A stretch of 64,000 nt of DNA. Source: JAPKYZ01 sp033763835. GTDB taxonomy: Bacteria > Acidobacteriota > Terriglobia > Bryobacterales > Bryobacteraceae. The stretch spans positions 62,001 through 126,000 of the forward strand of contig JANRJS010000007.1 in assembly GCA_033763835.1 (NCBI GenBank), given 5' to 3'. A program made the position numbers and the translations under genes. The notes beneath the pieces were generated by a model. The model did not search any database, was not told the origin of the DNA, and saw only the letters and a list, made by a program, of their open reading frames with translations. Each line of letters begins with the position of its first letter. Positions within the stretch are counted from its first letter, which is position 1. Positions 1 through 8,748 of the stretch are shown one piece after another.

Positions 1-318
1 GAACCTTCCGACGCAACGTTCCGGAATCTCAAAGCGCTGGGCCTCGACGGCGAACTCCGCTGCCGGACCGATACTAGCGATAAGGAGCCGCGCCGGTACC
101 AGATCGCGTACTCGCATCGCGTGGTTCTGCTGATCGGCGACGACTTCAACGATTTCCTCACCGCCGCGCCGACGCTCGCCGAACGCCAAAAGCAATTCGA
201 CCGGTTCGGAATCTACTTCGGCGAGCGTTGGTTCGTTTTGCCGAACCCAATGTACGGATCTTGGGAACGTCCGTTCGCCGATTCCGTACAAAAGAAGAGA
301 GAAGCTCTCAGGCCATGA
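1..318 (+). CDS. 5'-nucleotidase / acid phosphatase, lipoprotein e(P4) family (C-terminal part)
   Basis: The reading frame is open from the first base of the window, so only the last 105 residues are present. The tail carries the GDDFNDF motif, which matches the conserved Asp-rich motif IV of HAD-superfamily class IIIB acid phosphatases, followed by FGERWFVLPNPMYGSWE, a typical C-terminal signature of the e(P4)/class C acid phosphatase family. Members are usually outer-membrane or periplasmic lipoproteins that remove phosphate from nucleotides such as NMN or 5'-nucleotides. The N-terminal signal and the nucleophile Asp lie outside the window. The stop codon overlaps the start of the next gene by ATGA, so the two are probably co-transcribed. 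Family assignment is firm; the exact substrate is not known. Confidence 0.85.
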   Translation, partial: EPSDATFRNLKALGLDGELRCRTDTSDKEPRRYQIAYSHRVVLLIGDDFNDFLTAAPTLAERQKQFDRFGIYFGERWFVLPNPMYGSWERPFADSVQKKREALRP

Positions 319-833
319 AAATCGAATCAACGATCGGACGCACGCTCGTATTTTCGCAGGTTTCGGCGTTGCAGCGGGCGTATACGCTCAAGGACGCGGA
401 ATCGGAAACCGTATTAGGCACGGTAACTTTCCGCAGCAATTGGGCGGGATCTTTCGCCACGGGCCAATGCGGCGGCGAGACCTGGACGTTTAAGCGGAAA
501 GGCGTCTTCAAGCCTATCGTGACGGGGCGCGTCATGGATAGCGAATCGGAAATCGTTCGCTTCGGACCCGACTGGATGTCCGGCGGCGAAATCGAACTCG
601 GCGACCGGCGGTTCCGCTGGAAATCCCAAAACTTCTTCTCGACTTCCTGGCATCTGTTGGACCGGACGGAGGCCGAAGTCATCTCCTGCAAAGAGAAGTT
701 CTCGTTCGGCTTGAAGAGCGAGCTAACGCTCGGATCGGCGGCGCGCAATCTAGCGGATCTGCCGCTACTGGTCATGTTCTGCTGCTACTTGCGGGTACTG
801 GCCTACGAAGACATGGCTGCGTTGGCCGCTTAG
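315..833 (+). CDS. hypothetical protein, 172 aa
   Basis: I do not recognise this protein with confidence. It starts at an ATG that overlaps the stop of the phosphatase gene (ATGA), which is preferred over a GTG further upstream lying inside that gene. The chain is rich in short beta-type segments with regularly spaced aromatic and charged residues, has no signal peptide, and ends in a hydrophobic stretch (LPLLVMFCCYLRVLAY) that could be one membrane helix. The beta-rich layout followed by a terminal hydrophobic helix loosely recalls tubby C-like (LURP-one/scramblase-like) proteins, but this is only an impression. It meets the downstream minus-strand gene tail to tail with a 4-bp overlap of stop codons. 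Confidence 0.65.
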   Translation: MKIESTIGRTLVFSQVSALQRAYTLKDAESETVLGTVTFRSNWAGSFATGQCGGETWTFKRKGVFKPIVTGRVMDSESEIVRFGPDWMSGGEIELGDRRFRWKSQNFFSTSWHLLDRTEAEVISCKEKFSFGLKSELTLGSAARNLADLPLLVMFCCYLRVLAYEDMAALAA

Positions 834-2683
834 CTCCGGGGCCGGGCGGCGGCGATCTGCGCGATATCGAGCAGCTTCGGCGGCACGGCGTCCCCCGACA
901 CCTGCACCAGCGCGTCGCGGAACATCGTGTTGCAGAAAGGGCACGCGGCGGCGACGGTGGTCGCGCCAGTGGCCACTAGTTCTTTGGCGCGAGTTTCACT
1001 GACCCGGTCGCCATGCTCTTCGCCCAAAAACGCGAGTCCCCCGCCCGCGCCGCAACAGAAAGACCGTTCGCGTGCGCGCGGCGGATCGACAACCGTGCCG
1101 GCCTGCGCAGCCACGGTCCGCGGCTCGTCGTAAGTGCCTTTGTAACGGCCTAGATAACAGGGGTCGTGGTAGACGATTTTCTCTTCGACCTTGGCCGGAG
1201 CGGGCAGGAGGCGCGCCAACAACTCGCTGTGATGCTCGACTGCGGGAGTTTCGCCGAACTCCTTCCAATCCTCCGTCATCGTACGCACGCAGTGCGGGCA
1301 GATCGACAGCATTTTCTTCGGTTTGGCGGCGCGAATCGTCTCGAGATTCGCTTCCGCGAGTTGCGCGAACGCCAGATCGTTTCCCAACCGGCGCGCCGAA
1401 TCGCCCGTGCATTTCTCTTTCTTAAGGACCCCGAAGCTTACGCCCTCGCGCCGCAGTACTTCCACCAGCGCCAGCACGATTTCCCGCCCTTTCGGATCGT
1501 AAGAACCCATACAGCCAAGCCAAAGACAATACTCCTGGGAGCCGTCGAAGTACGGCAACTCATTCTTCTGGATAAACTTATCCCGCTCGCTGGCGGAAAT
1601 ACCTAACGGATTCCCGTAGCGTTCCAGATTTAGGAATAACTTGCCGCCGTAGTCGTCCTCCCACTCGCCGGTGTTTACCGCGCCGCGCCGCAGCCCGACA
1701 ATCGCCGGGAGATGCTGGATTCCAACCGGACACTGGAATTCGCACGCACCGCAGGTGGTGCACTGGAACACGGCGGTCTGCGATTCGTACTTGCCGATCA
1801 GTTTTTCTTCGCTTGCCGGACCATACTCGTTCAGGTAACCGCGGAGACCTAGAACGATCTGCTTGGGGTTCAGTTCTTTCCCGGTGTTGTAAGCGGGACA
1901 GTGTTCCGTGCAACGACCGCACTCGACGCAGGAATACGCCTGCAAGGCGACGATTTGGGTCAGGTCCTTTCCCGTGACGATGCCGAAATCCTCGTCGCCC
2001 GAAAGTGGGGGGATCTTCGAGAAGCCGTCGCGCTTCAAGAACACCGCCGCCGGGCTCAGTACCAAATGAAGATGTTTGGTGTGTGGAATCAGAGGCAGAA
2101 AGACGAACAACGCTACCGTGTGCAGCCACCAGAAAACGCGCCCCTCGATGGTCGGCTCGTCGTGCGTGGGCAGGGCGTAATCCGCCAGATAGGTCCACAT
2201 CAGCGTGAAGATCAGGAACGCGATCACGCCGCTTTCGACCGAGATCTTTTCGCCCAACCACTTGGGGCGAACAAGGAACCGGCGGACGAAGAGGCCCGCG
2301 ATCGACACCATCACGGCGAGGGCGAACAGCGACGCGAGAAAGAAATAGAAACGCCCGAAAAAGCCTCGCGCATCGAGCATTGGAAATCCCAAGCCTTTGC
2401 CGATGTGGTCGATTGTGACGAGGCCGAACGCGCAAAAACCCCAGAAAACGAAAGCGTGCGCAAGGCCTGGCAAAGGCCGCTGGGCGATCACATGCCCCTG
2501 GCAGAGCACCTCCCAAACGAACGCGCCAATGCGTGGAGCTAAGGGATGGAGAGAGAACCCGGCGTCGGGTTTCGATTCGCGAATGCGGCGAAGAATCGGC
2601 AAAAACCGGCGCGCGAACAATCCCAGCGAAACGGCGATCAAGCACGCCAGAATTAGCTTCTCAACCCCAACCGGGTTAACCAT
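830..2683 (-). CDS. membrane heterodisulfide reductase-like (Fe-S)-binding protein
   Basis: This 617-residue protein fuses a membrane domain of about 230 residues with several hydrophobic helices, of the nitrate-reductase-gamma/HdrE type, to a cytoplasmic electron-transfer part. Two ferredoxin-like cluster motifs are visible, CVECGRCTEHCP near residue 252 and CTTCGACEFQCP near residue 308. Two CCG-type domains follow (CLWLGCMG, CPHCVRTM; then DPCYLGRYKG, FCCGAGGG, CPFCNTMF), the signature of HdrD-like subunits. Such proteins pass electrons between a soluble donor, often an electron-transfer flavoprotein or lactate/acyl-CoA dehydrogenase module, and membrane quinone. No etf genes are nearby, so the donor is unknown. 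The gene is divergent from the epimerase gene with only 29 bp between the two start codons. Confidence 0.85.
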   Translation of the reverse strand: MVNPVGVEKLILACLIAVSLGLFARRFLPILRRIRESKPDAGFSLHPLAPRIGAFVWEVLCQGHVIAQRPLPGLAHAFVFWGFCAFGLVTIDHIGKGLGFPMLDARGFFGRFYFFLASLFALAVMVSIAGLFVRRFLVRPKWLGEKISVESGVIAFLIFTLMWTYLADYALPTHDEPTIEGRVFWWLHTVALFVFLPLIPHTKHLHLVLSPAAVFLKRDGFSKIPPLSGDEDFGIVTGKDLTQIVALQAYSCVECGRCTEHCPAYNTGKELNPKQIVLGLRGYLNEYGPASEEKLIGKYESQTAVFQCTTCGACEFQCPVGIQHLPAIVGLRRGAVNTGEWEDDYGGKLFLNLERYGNPLGISASERDKFIQKNELPYFDGSQEYCLWLGCMGSYDPKGREIVLALVEVLRREGVSFGVLKKEKCTGDSARRLGNDLAFAQLAEANLETIRAAKPKKMLSICPHCVRTMTEDWKEFGETPAVEHHSELLARLLPAPAKVEEKIVYHDPCYLGRYKGTYDEPRTVAAQAGTVVDPPRARERSFCCGAGGGLAFLGEEHGDRVSETRAKELVATGATTVAAACPFCNTMFRDALVQVSGDAVPPKLLDIAQIAAARPRS

Positions 2684-2712
2684 CTCTACTACAATAAGGG
2701 GTTTGTGACCGC

Positions 2713-3663
2713 ATGCCGCACATAGTCGTTTCGGGCGCCGCCGGATTCATCGGCTCCCACCTCTGCGACCGCTTGATCGCCGACGGACATCAAGTAACGG
2801 GGATCGATAACTGCATCACCGGTTCGGAAGAGAACCTCGAACAACTTCGCCGCAACAAGCGCTTTCGTTACGCGCATGCCGACGTGACCCAGCCCGGCTG
2901 GGATCGCGCGATCGACGGGCGTCCGGTGGACGGCGTATTCCATTTGGCGTCGCTCGCGAGCCCGGTGGATTATTTGCGGCATCCGATCGAGACGCTCGAA
3001 ACGGGGTCCACCGCGACGAAGAATCTGCTGGAACTGGCGCGGCGTAACGGCGCGCGCTTCCTACTGACTTCGACCAGTGAAGTGTACGGCGACCCGCTGG
3101 TACATCCTCAGACGGAGGAGTATTGGGGCAACGTGAATCCAGTGGGTCCGCGATCCTGCTACGACGAGTCGAAGCGATTCGCCGAAGCGATTACGATGGC
3201 CTACCACCGCGTGCACGGGGTGCGGACGGCGATCGCAAGAATCTTCAATACTTACGGTCCGCGGATGCAGTTGAACGACGGCCGGGTGGTGCCCGCATTT
3301 CTCGATCAGGCGCTGCGCGGAGAACCCATCACGGTGTTCGGCGACGGCACGCAAACCCGCAGTTTTTGCTACGTGAGCGACTTGGTGGACGGCTTGGTCC
3401 GGCTGTACGAATCGGACGTAAGGGAACCGGTAAACCTGGGCAATCCCGCGGAGATGACCATGCTTGAATTCGCGGAAACCATTCGCGAGATGACGGGAAC
3501 GTCTTCGAGGATCGTGTTTCGCGAACTGCCGGAGGACGACCCCAAGCGCCGCAAGCCGGATATCACTCGCGCGCAGGAACTGCTCGGATGGTCGCCGAAG
3601 GTTGGCTTGCGCGAAGGGATTTCGGAGACCATCGCGTACTTCAGCCAACTGGTTGGGGTTTAG
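2713..3663 (+). CDS. NAD-dependent epimerase/dehydratase, UDP-glucuronate decarboxylase-like
   Basis: A 316-residue short-chain dehydrogenase of the extended type. The Rossmann motif GAAGFIGSHL sits at the N terminus, the catalytic Tyr and Lys are in the YDESK motif near residue 151, and TSTSEVYG gives the conserved Ser/Thr. The stretch GPRSCYDESKR and the sugar-binding segment YGPRMQLNDGRVVP are typical of UDP-glucuronic acid decarboxylase (UXS), which makes UDP-xylose for polysaccharide synthesis. RPDI-like and LGWSP elements near the C terminus fit the family. Length matches soluble UXS enzymes. A role as another UDP-sugar epimerase is possible, but UXS is the better fit. Convergent with the DtxR-type regulator, 4 bp apart. 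Confidence 0.8.
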   Translation: MPHIVVSGAAGFIGSHLCDRLIADGHQVTGIDNCITGSEENLEQLRRNKRFRYAHADVTQPGWDRAIDGRPVDGVFHLASLASPVDYLRHPIETLETGSTATKNLLELARRNGARFLLTSTSEVYGDPLVHPQTEEYWGNVNPVGPRSCYDESKRFAEAITMAYHRVHGVRTAIARIFNTYGPRMQLNDGRVVPAFLDQALRGEPITVFGDGTQTRSFCYVSDLVDGLVRLYESDVREPVNLGNPAEMTMLEFAETIREMTGTSSRIVFRELPEDDPKRRKPDITRAQELLGWSPKVGLREGISETIAYFSQLVGV

Positions 3664-3667
3664 CCGG

Positions 3668-4330
3668 TCACTCCGGCCGCACCCAAACGCGATCCGTCGC
3701 CTTTCGGCCTAGGGGGCATTTCCGCCGTCCCGCTTCGACAATTGACGTCTCGTCGTAGTTCCGCTCGATCATCGCCACCCGCGCGCCGGGCCGAATGCCG
3801 AAGCCATCGAGATAAACGAGCAAGTCCCGATCCCGTTCGTAAACGCATTCGACGATACCGCGACCGGAAAGTTCGGTGAGTGGGACCAGGCCCCGGCGGC
3901 GGCGATCCTCCGGCGTCTCGAGCGCAACGCCGTGCCCGTGCGGGCACGCGCGGTCGTCGCCCAACTTCTCGCGCAAGAGGCGTTCGAAATCGGCGCTGAC
4001 GGCGTGCTCCAATTGCTCCGCCTCGTCGTGGACCAAGTACCAGGGCATACCAAACGTCTCGGTCAGCATGCGCTCGATCAGATAATGCCGATAGAGCAGC
4101 CGGTTCGCGATCGCCCGGCCCTCCGCGGTCAAAGCGATCCGCCCGCCGCGCGCGACTCGTAACAATCCGTCACGCCCCAACCGGCGCACGGCCATCGCGA
4201 CCGCGGGAGCGGTGACGCCCAGCCAGCGCTTGAGCGTCGCGGCGATCACCTCCTCGCCCTCGGCTTCGGCCTCGGCGATGGTCTTGAGGTAGTTCTCCTT
4301 CGAGATCGTGATTCTACGCGGGGCGGACAT
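3668..4330 (-). CDS. DtxR/MntR-family metal-dependent transcriptional regulator
   Basis: A 220-residue regulator with the three-part architecture of the DtxR family. Residues 1-75 form a winged helix-turn-helix (VTAPAVAMAVRRLGRDGLL). The dimerisation and metal-binding part follows, with the typical RHYLIERML, VHDEAEQLEHAVS and CPHGH elements carrying His, Glu and Cys ligands. A C-terminal FeoA/SH3-like domain starts around LVPLTELSGRG. Family members sense Fe2+ or Mn2+ and repress uptake genes. No metal transporter is adjacent, so its targets are probably elsewhere. The gene is divergent from the M28 peptidase, with 22 bp between start codons, so it could influence that promoter. Confidence 0.9.
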   Translation of the reverse strand: MSAPRRITISKENYLKTIAEAEAEGEEVIAATLKRWLGVTAPAVAMAVRRLGRDGLLRVARGGRIALTAEGRAIANRLLYRHYLIERMLTETFGMPWYLVHDEAEQLEHAVSADFERLLREKLGDDRACPHGHGVALETPEDRRRRGLVPLTELSGRGIVECVYERDRDLLVYLDGFGIRPGARVAMIERNYDETSIVEAGRRKCPLGRKATDRVWVRPE

Positions 4331-4352
4331 CCAACTGTTATTCTGCCTTGTT

Positions 4353-5975
4353 ATGGTGCGTACACTTTCGTCCGCTCTCGCATTGGTTCTCGCCGTGGCT
4401 CCGTCGCTGGGCGCTCAGGAAAAAGTCGATCTGGAAACCGTCCACAAAATCCGGCAGGAAGCATTCGAGCGGTCGAAGGTGATGGAGCACATCTTCTATC
4501 TCACCGACGTCAGCGGTCCGCGATTAACCGGCACGCCGGAGTATCTGAACGCCGCGAATTGGGCCGTCAAGCGCCTCGCGGACATGGGCGTGACGGAGGC
4601 GAAGCTCGAAAAGTGGGGGCCGTTCGGGCGAGGCTGGTCCTACTCGAAGTTTTCGGCGCACATGGTGGAGCCGAACTACATGCCCCTAATCGGATTCCCG
4701 CTGGCATGGTGCGAGCCGACTAACGGTCCGGTAAAGGGCGACGTGGTGCAGGCCACGATCCGCCTGGAACCGGACTTCGAGAAGTACAAAGGAAAGTTGC
4801 GCGGCAAGATCGTATTCGTCGACGCGAAGAAGGATTTGTCGCCGCAGGACAAGCCGTCCATGCAACGCTGGACCGACGCCGAATTGATCGAGCGCGCCAT
4901 GGACCCCGCCGCGTTGCCCGCCGCCGCGCGGAACCAAACGCCTTCGGGACCGATGCCGGGTATCGCGCCGGGCCAGCCGTTCGACATGGCGAAGGTGCGG
5001 GAGTTCGTCAACAAGCGGAACCAGTTCTTCAAGGACGAAGGCGTGTTGGCGGTCGTCACAATGGGCACCCGCAACGACGGCGGCACGATGTTCGCAACGT
5101 CGGGCGGTAACAACGATCCCAAACGTACGACCCCGCCGCCCATGATGGTGATCGCGGCCGAGCAGTACAACCGCGTCGTACGGCTCACAGAGGCGGGCAT
5201 TCCTGTGAAGCTCGAAGTCGATCTCGCGGCGAAGTTTCACAACGGCGAAGACTACACGTATAACGTGATCGGCGAGATTCCGGGCACGGCGAAGCGCGAT
5301 GAAGTTGTGATGATCGGCGCGCACCTCGATAGCTGGCACGGTGCGACGGGCGCAACGGATAACGCGGCGGGTTCGGCGATCATGCTCGAAGTAATGCGGA
5401 TCTTGAAGGCGCTCGACTTGAAGATGGATCGCACGGTGCGCATTGGGTTGTGGAGCGGCGAAGAGCAAGGCCTGCTCGGCTCGCGGGCGTATGTAAAGGA
5501 GCATTTCGCCGATCCCGAAAAGATGGACCTGAAAACGGAGCACGCAAAACTCGCGGGCTACTACAACATCGACAACGGCACGGGCAAGATTCGTGGCATC
5601 TACCTGCAAGGCAACACCATGCTGCGGCCGGTCTTCGAAGCGTTGCTTGCGCCGTTCAAGGATTTGGGAGCGACGACGGTTTCAATTCGCACCACCGGCG
5701 GTACAGATCATTTGGCGTTCGACGCCGTGGGGCTGCCGGGCTTCCAGTTCATCCAGGACCCGATCGAGTATCAGACGCGCACGCACCACTCGAACATGGA
5801 CGTCTACGACCGCATCGTGCCGGAGGACATGAAGCAGATGTCCGCGATCGTGGCGTCGTTCGTCTATCACACGGCCACGCGCGAAGAGAAACTCGCGCGC
5901 AAGCCGCTGCCGAAACCGGGCGAGCGTCGCGCACCCGACGGGCGTCCCGCTCCCGCGAAGCCGTCCGCCGACTAG
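4353..5975 (+). CDS. secreted M28-family metallopeptidase
   Basis: A 540-residue zinc aminopeptidase/carboxypeptidase. I chose the ATG that gives a clean signal peptide (hydrophobic ALALVLAVAP, then SLGAQ with an AxA-like cleavage site) rather than an upstream codon inside the divergent regulator. A PA-like insert occupies the middle of the N-terminal half. The M28 zinc ligands and catalytic acids are visible: HLD at 324, TDNAAG with Asp 336, GEEQ with Glu 370/371 and GGTDH with His 453. It probably degrades peptides in the periplasm or outside the cell. The multiheme cytochrome gene follows 3 bp after the stop, so they likely share a transcript. Substrate not predictable from sequence. Confidence 0.9.
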   Translation: MVRTLSSALALVLAVAPSLGAQEKVDLETVHKIRQEAFERSKVMEHIFYLTDVSGPRLTGTPEYLNAANWAVKRLADMGVTEAKLEKWGPFGRGWSYSKFSAHMVEPNYMPLIGFPLAWCEPTNGPVKGDVVQATIRLEPDFEKYKGKLRGKIVFVDAKKDLSPQDKPSMQRWTDAELIERAMDPAALPAAARNQTPSGPMPGIAPGQPFDMAKVREFVNKRNQFFKDEGVLAVVTMGTRNDGGTMFATSGGNNDPKRTTPPPMMVIAAEQYNRVVRLTEAGIPVKLEVDLAAKFHNGEDYTYNVIGEIPGTAKRDEVVMIGAHLDSWHGATGATDNAAGSAIMLEVMRILKALDLKMDRTVRIGLWSGEEQGLLGSRAYVKEHFADPEKMDLKTEHAKLAGYYNIDNGTGKIRGIYLQGNTMLRPVFEALLAPFKDLGATTVSIRTTGGTDHLAFDAVGLPGFQFIQDPIEYQTRTHHSNMDVYDRIVPEDMKQMSAIVASFVYHTATREEKLARKPLPKPGERRAPDGRPAPAKPSAD

Positions 5976-5978
5976 CTC

Positions 5979-6797
5979 ATGTGGTTCGCCGTGGCGTTTC
6001 TGGCGCAATATGCGGGCAACGCCCGCTGCGCCGAGTGTCACGCGGACCAGGCGGCAAAGCATTCGCGATCGCCGCACGCGCGTGCGTTACAAGCGGCGGC
6101 GGAGGAAGACCGGCGGTTATTCGGCGATGCCACACGTTGGGTTTTCGGCGGCGGCCACTATGGACGCACGCCGCTCCAGCTTCATGACGGCCAGTGGGTG
6201 GAGGGCCCACGGACATGGTTCACGGACACTCGCCAGCTCGATCGTACGCCCGGGCATGCGCACGATCGAGGAGTGGTTCAATCGCCGCGCGACGCCGAGC
6301 GGTGCTTTTCGTGCCACGCGACCGGTGTGCGCGCCGGTCCCGATCTTTCGACGATGGTTACCGGAGTGCAATGCGAGCGCTGCCACGGTCCGGGCGAGGC
6401 GCACTCGGCGAGGCCATCGCCCAAAAACATTTTGAATAGCGGACGTTTCGGAACGAAACAACAAGTGCAGGTGTGCGGCGAGTGCCACCGGACGCCGCCC
6501 GCCACGGGAGCGTCGCGGGAGCCTGAACTCGACGATCCTTTGAGCGTGCGCTTTCAGCCGGTAGGATTAATGGCAAGCGCGTGTTTCCAAAAGTCCAGCA
6601 AGCTGAGTTGCGCGACGTGCCACGACGCGCACGCACCCGCGGTACGGAACGATCCGGCGTTCTACGCCGCAAAATGCGCTGGGTGCCATTCGACGCGTTC
6701 GCCGAAATGCAAAACGGACTGCGTGAGTTGCCACATGCCGAAGTCGAATCCGGCTCCGCACTTGACGTTCACCGATCATCGAATTCGGGCATATTGA
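5979..6797 (+). CDS. multiheme c-type cytochrome, seven CXXCH motifs
   Basis: A 272-residue protein with seven heme-attachment motifs in order: CAECH, CFSCH, CERCH, CGECH, CATCH, CAGCH and CVSCH. The pattern GPGEAH after the third motif resembles cytochrome c554/NrfB-like multiheme proteins. The N terminus has only a short hydrophobic run (MWFAVAFLAQ), a minimal signal peptide, so the true start could lie elsewhere, although an upstream start would enter the peptidase gene. It is expected in the periplasm carrying electrons. The gene lies 3 bp after the peptidase gene. No partner reductase is adjacent, so its redox partner is unknown. Confidence 0.85.
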   Translation: MWFAVAFLAQYAGNARCAECHADQAAKHSRSPHARALQAAAEEDRRLFGDATRWVFGGGHYGRTPLQLHDGQWVEGPRTWFTDTRQLDRTPGHAHDRGVVQSPRDAERCFSCHATGVRAGPDLSTMVTGVQCERCHGPGEAHSARPSPKNILNSGRFGTKQQVQVCGECHRTPPATGASREPELDDPLSVRFQPVGLMASACFQKSSKLSCATCHDAHAPAVRNDPAFYAAKCAGCHSTRSPKCKTDCVSCHMPKSNPAPHLTFTDHRIRAY

Positions 6798-6846
6798 CCG
6801 CAATCGGCGGATAGCTTTGCGCTTCACGCGCCCGTAATCTTTGACT

Positions 6847-7845
6847 ATGCAGAGCATGTTCTACGGCGTCACCAGCACCAAGATTTATTGCCGTCCCGGG
6901 TGCCCCTCGCGGCGGCCGAAGCCCGAGAACATTCGCTACTTCGCGAGTTGCGACGAAGCGGAGGGTTCCGGCTTTCGCGCCTGTAAACGGTGCCATCCCA
7001 AAGAGGCCGTCACCCGCGCCGAGGACGCGATTCTGCGAGTATGCCGCCATCTCGAAGCGAACGCCGAGGAACCGCCGTCGCTGGCCGTTCTGTCGAGGCT
7101 CGCGCGGTTAAGCCGGTTCCATCTGCTGCGCGAATTCAAGAAGACCACCGGTATGACGCCGCGCGGATACGCCGCGCTATGCCGCGTGCGCGAGTTCAAG
7201 AAAGGTTTGAAAGCCGGCCATTCCGTGACGCGCGCCATGGTGGACGCGGGTTACGGATCGTCGAGCCGGTTGTACGAGAAATCGAACAAGGAACTCGGCA
7301 TGACGCCGCGCGCCTATCGCAACGGCGGGCTGGGCGAGCGGATTCGATTTTCGGTGGTGAACTCGCCGCTGGGAAAGATGCTGGTGGCGGCGACGGGCAA
7401 GGGCGTGTGCGCGACGCGGTTCGGAGACAAGGTGGACGAGCTCGAGCGGTCGTTGAAGTACGAGTTTCCATTCGCCGATATCGAGCGCGACGACGTTCCG
7501 CTGATGAGTTGGGTCGAACAACTCAATCGTCATTTGACGGGCGAAGAGCGGGCGTTGAAGCTGCCGCTCGACATTCGGGCTACGGTGTTTCAGCGAAAGG
7601 TTTGGGACATCCTGACGAAAATTCCTTACGGCGAAACTCGTACGTACTCCGAAGTGGCGAAGGAAGCCGGACGCCCGAAAGCCGTGCGCGCCGTGGCGAA
7701 CGCCTGTGCGACGAATCCGGTCGCGGTGGCCGTGCCGTGCCATCGCGTCGTGCGCTCCGACGGCTCGCTCGGCGGCTACCGTTGGGGCTTGTCGCGCAAG
7801 GTGCAGTTACTGGAGGCGGAGCGCGCCGTGGTCGCGCAAAAGTAA
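6847..7845 (+). CDS. ada: bifunctional Ada: DNA alkylation-response regulator and O6-methylguanine-DNA methyltransferase
   Basis: A 332-residue Ada protein with its three domains in order. The N-terminal zinc domain has the four Cys ligands in YCRPGCPSRRP and ACKRCHP; the first of them is the methylphosphotriester acceptor. An AraC-type helix-turn-helix region spans roughly residues 75-150. The C-terminal methyltransferase domain has the PCHRV acceptor motif with Cys 298. The first ATG after an in-frame stop (TAA 6835-6837) was taken; a TTG two codons earlier is possible. The N terminus is some 20 residues shorter than usual for Ada, lacking the helix before the zinc domain. The 3' end overlaps the convergent LysR gene by 39 bp. 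Confidence 0.92.
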   Translation: MQSMFYGVTSTKIYCRPGCPSRRPKPENIRYFASCDEAEGSGFRACKRCHPKEAVTRAEDAILRVCRHLEANAEEPPSLAVLSRLARLSRFHLLREFKKTTGMTPRGYAALCRVREFKKGLKAGHSVTRAMVDAGYGSSSRLYEKSNKELGMTPRAYRNGGLGERIRFSVVNSPLGKMLVAATGKGVCATRFGDKVDELERSLKYEFPFADIERDDVPLMSWVEQLNRHLTGEERALKLPLDIRATVFQRKVWDILTKIPYGETRTYSEVAKEAGRPKAVRAVANACATNPVAVAVPCHRVVRSDGSLGGYRWGLSRKVQLLEAERAVVAQK

Positions 7846-8691
7846 CTCGAGCAGAGTCTTCACCGTCTCGCTGGGCGGACCGGCGCGGCGGATAATGCCG
7901 AGCGGGCGGCGTAGTCCGGGACGGAGTGGAACGCCGGACAAGCGATCCTGCCATTGGCGGATCGCCACCGAAGGCATAATCGCAACGCCGACGCCTTGCG
8001 AGACGGCTTCTCGCAGAGAATCCACGTTATCGAGATGCAAAACTTCATTGACGGTCACGCCATGCTGCGCCAAGTACTGATGGATGTGGCGGTGGATGGG
8101 AAGGTCTTCGTCGAAGGCGACGAATTCTCGATTCTTAAGTTGCTCCGGCGCGGCGTAGGCGTGCCGGGCCAGCGGGTGGTTGGGCTTGACGGCGAGTTCC
8201 ATCTCCTCTTCGCGCCACTTGATGACCTCAAGGTCCCGCTCCTGGCGCGGGTAGCTAACCAGCCCCAGATCGGCCTCGCCCAATGAGACGGCGTCGTAGA
8301 CGCGATCCGGACGCAGGTACTCGACGGTGAGCCGGCTTTGCGGGTGCCGCCGCCGCAGTTCGAGTTGCAGGGAGACTACCTCGCTCAAGCCGATCGAGTA
8401 AATGGCCGCCATATGGACGGTCTCGTGTCGCGCGCGCTTCAACCGCCGCAGGTCGCGCTCGAAGGCCTCGTAACGGCGGCTCATGTCCTGGCAGAGTCGA
8501 AGATAAGTCTCACCGGCCTGGGTCAAGTCGAACGGGCGGCGCGAGCGGTCGATCAGCTTGACGTGCAGCCGGTCTTCGATCGCCTTAACTCTTTGGCTTA
8601 CCGCCGCTTGGCTGACGCCATGCAACTCCGCCGCGCGGGTGAAATTGCGGTTTTCGGCGACATCCCGAAAGAGTAAAAAGTCTTCTATCAC
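7807..8691 (-). CDS. LysR-family transcriptional regulator, possible GltC-like regulator of gltBD
   Basis: A 294-residue LysR regulator. The N-terminal winged helix-turn-helix is clear (FLLFRDVAENRNFTRAAELH then VSQAAVSQRVKAIEDRL), followed by the periplasmic-binding-protein-like effector domain from about residue 90. The start is GTG at the far end. The gene is divergent from gltB with 57 bp between start codons, the arrangement seen for GltC and gltAB in Bacillus, so control of glutamate synthase is a reasonable inference. Sequence alone does not reveal the effector. The 3' end runs 39 bp into the end of ada, which is unusual but leaves both reading frames intact. Confidence 0.9.
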   Translation of the reverse strand: MIEDFLLFRDVAENRNFTRAAELHGVSQAAVSQRVKAIEDRLHVKLIDRSRRPFDLTQAGETYLRLCQDMSRRYEAFERDLRRLKRARHETVHMAAIYSIGLSEVVSLQLELRRRHPQSRLTVEYLRPDRVYDAVSLGEADLGLVSYPRQERDLEVIKWREEEMELAVKPNHPLARHAYAAPEQLKNREFVAFDEDLPIHRHIHQYLAQHGVTVNEVLHLDNVDSLREAVSQGVGVAIMPSVAIRQWQDRLSGVPLRPGLRRPLGIIRRAGPPSETVKTLLELLLRDHGALRLQ

Positions 8692-8696
8692 GATTA

Positions 8697-8721
8697 CTTA
8701 TCGTAGCTTGCATATCATAAG
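8697..8721. promoter_or_regulatory. candidate LysR operator in the lysR-gltB intergenic region
   Basis: The 57-bp intergenic region contains the inverted repeat CTTAT (8697-8701) and ATAAG (8717-8721) separated by 15 bp, an AT-rich dyad in otherwise GC-rich DNA. LysR-type regulators usually bind an interrupted dyad between divergent genes. The half sites are short, so this is a weak prediction. Confidence 0.35.
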
Positions 8722-8748
8722 GGAGTTTTGCGATCCTTCAGGATACCC

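Noticed and set aside
1578..2645. Long second minus-strand frame within the Fe-S protein gene
   Set aside because: It is a different frame of the same DNA, very Arg/Pro-rich, with no motifs; the Fe-S frame has all expected cluster motifs.
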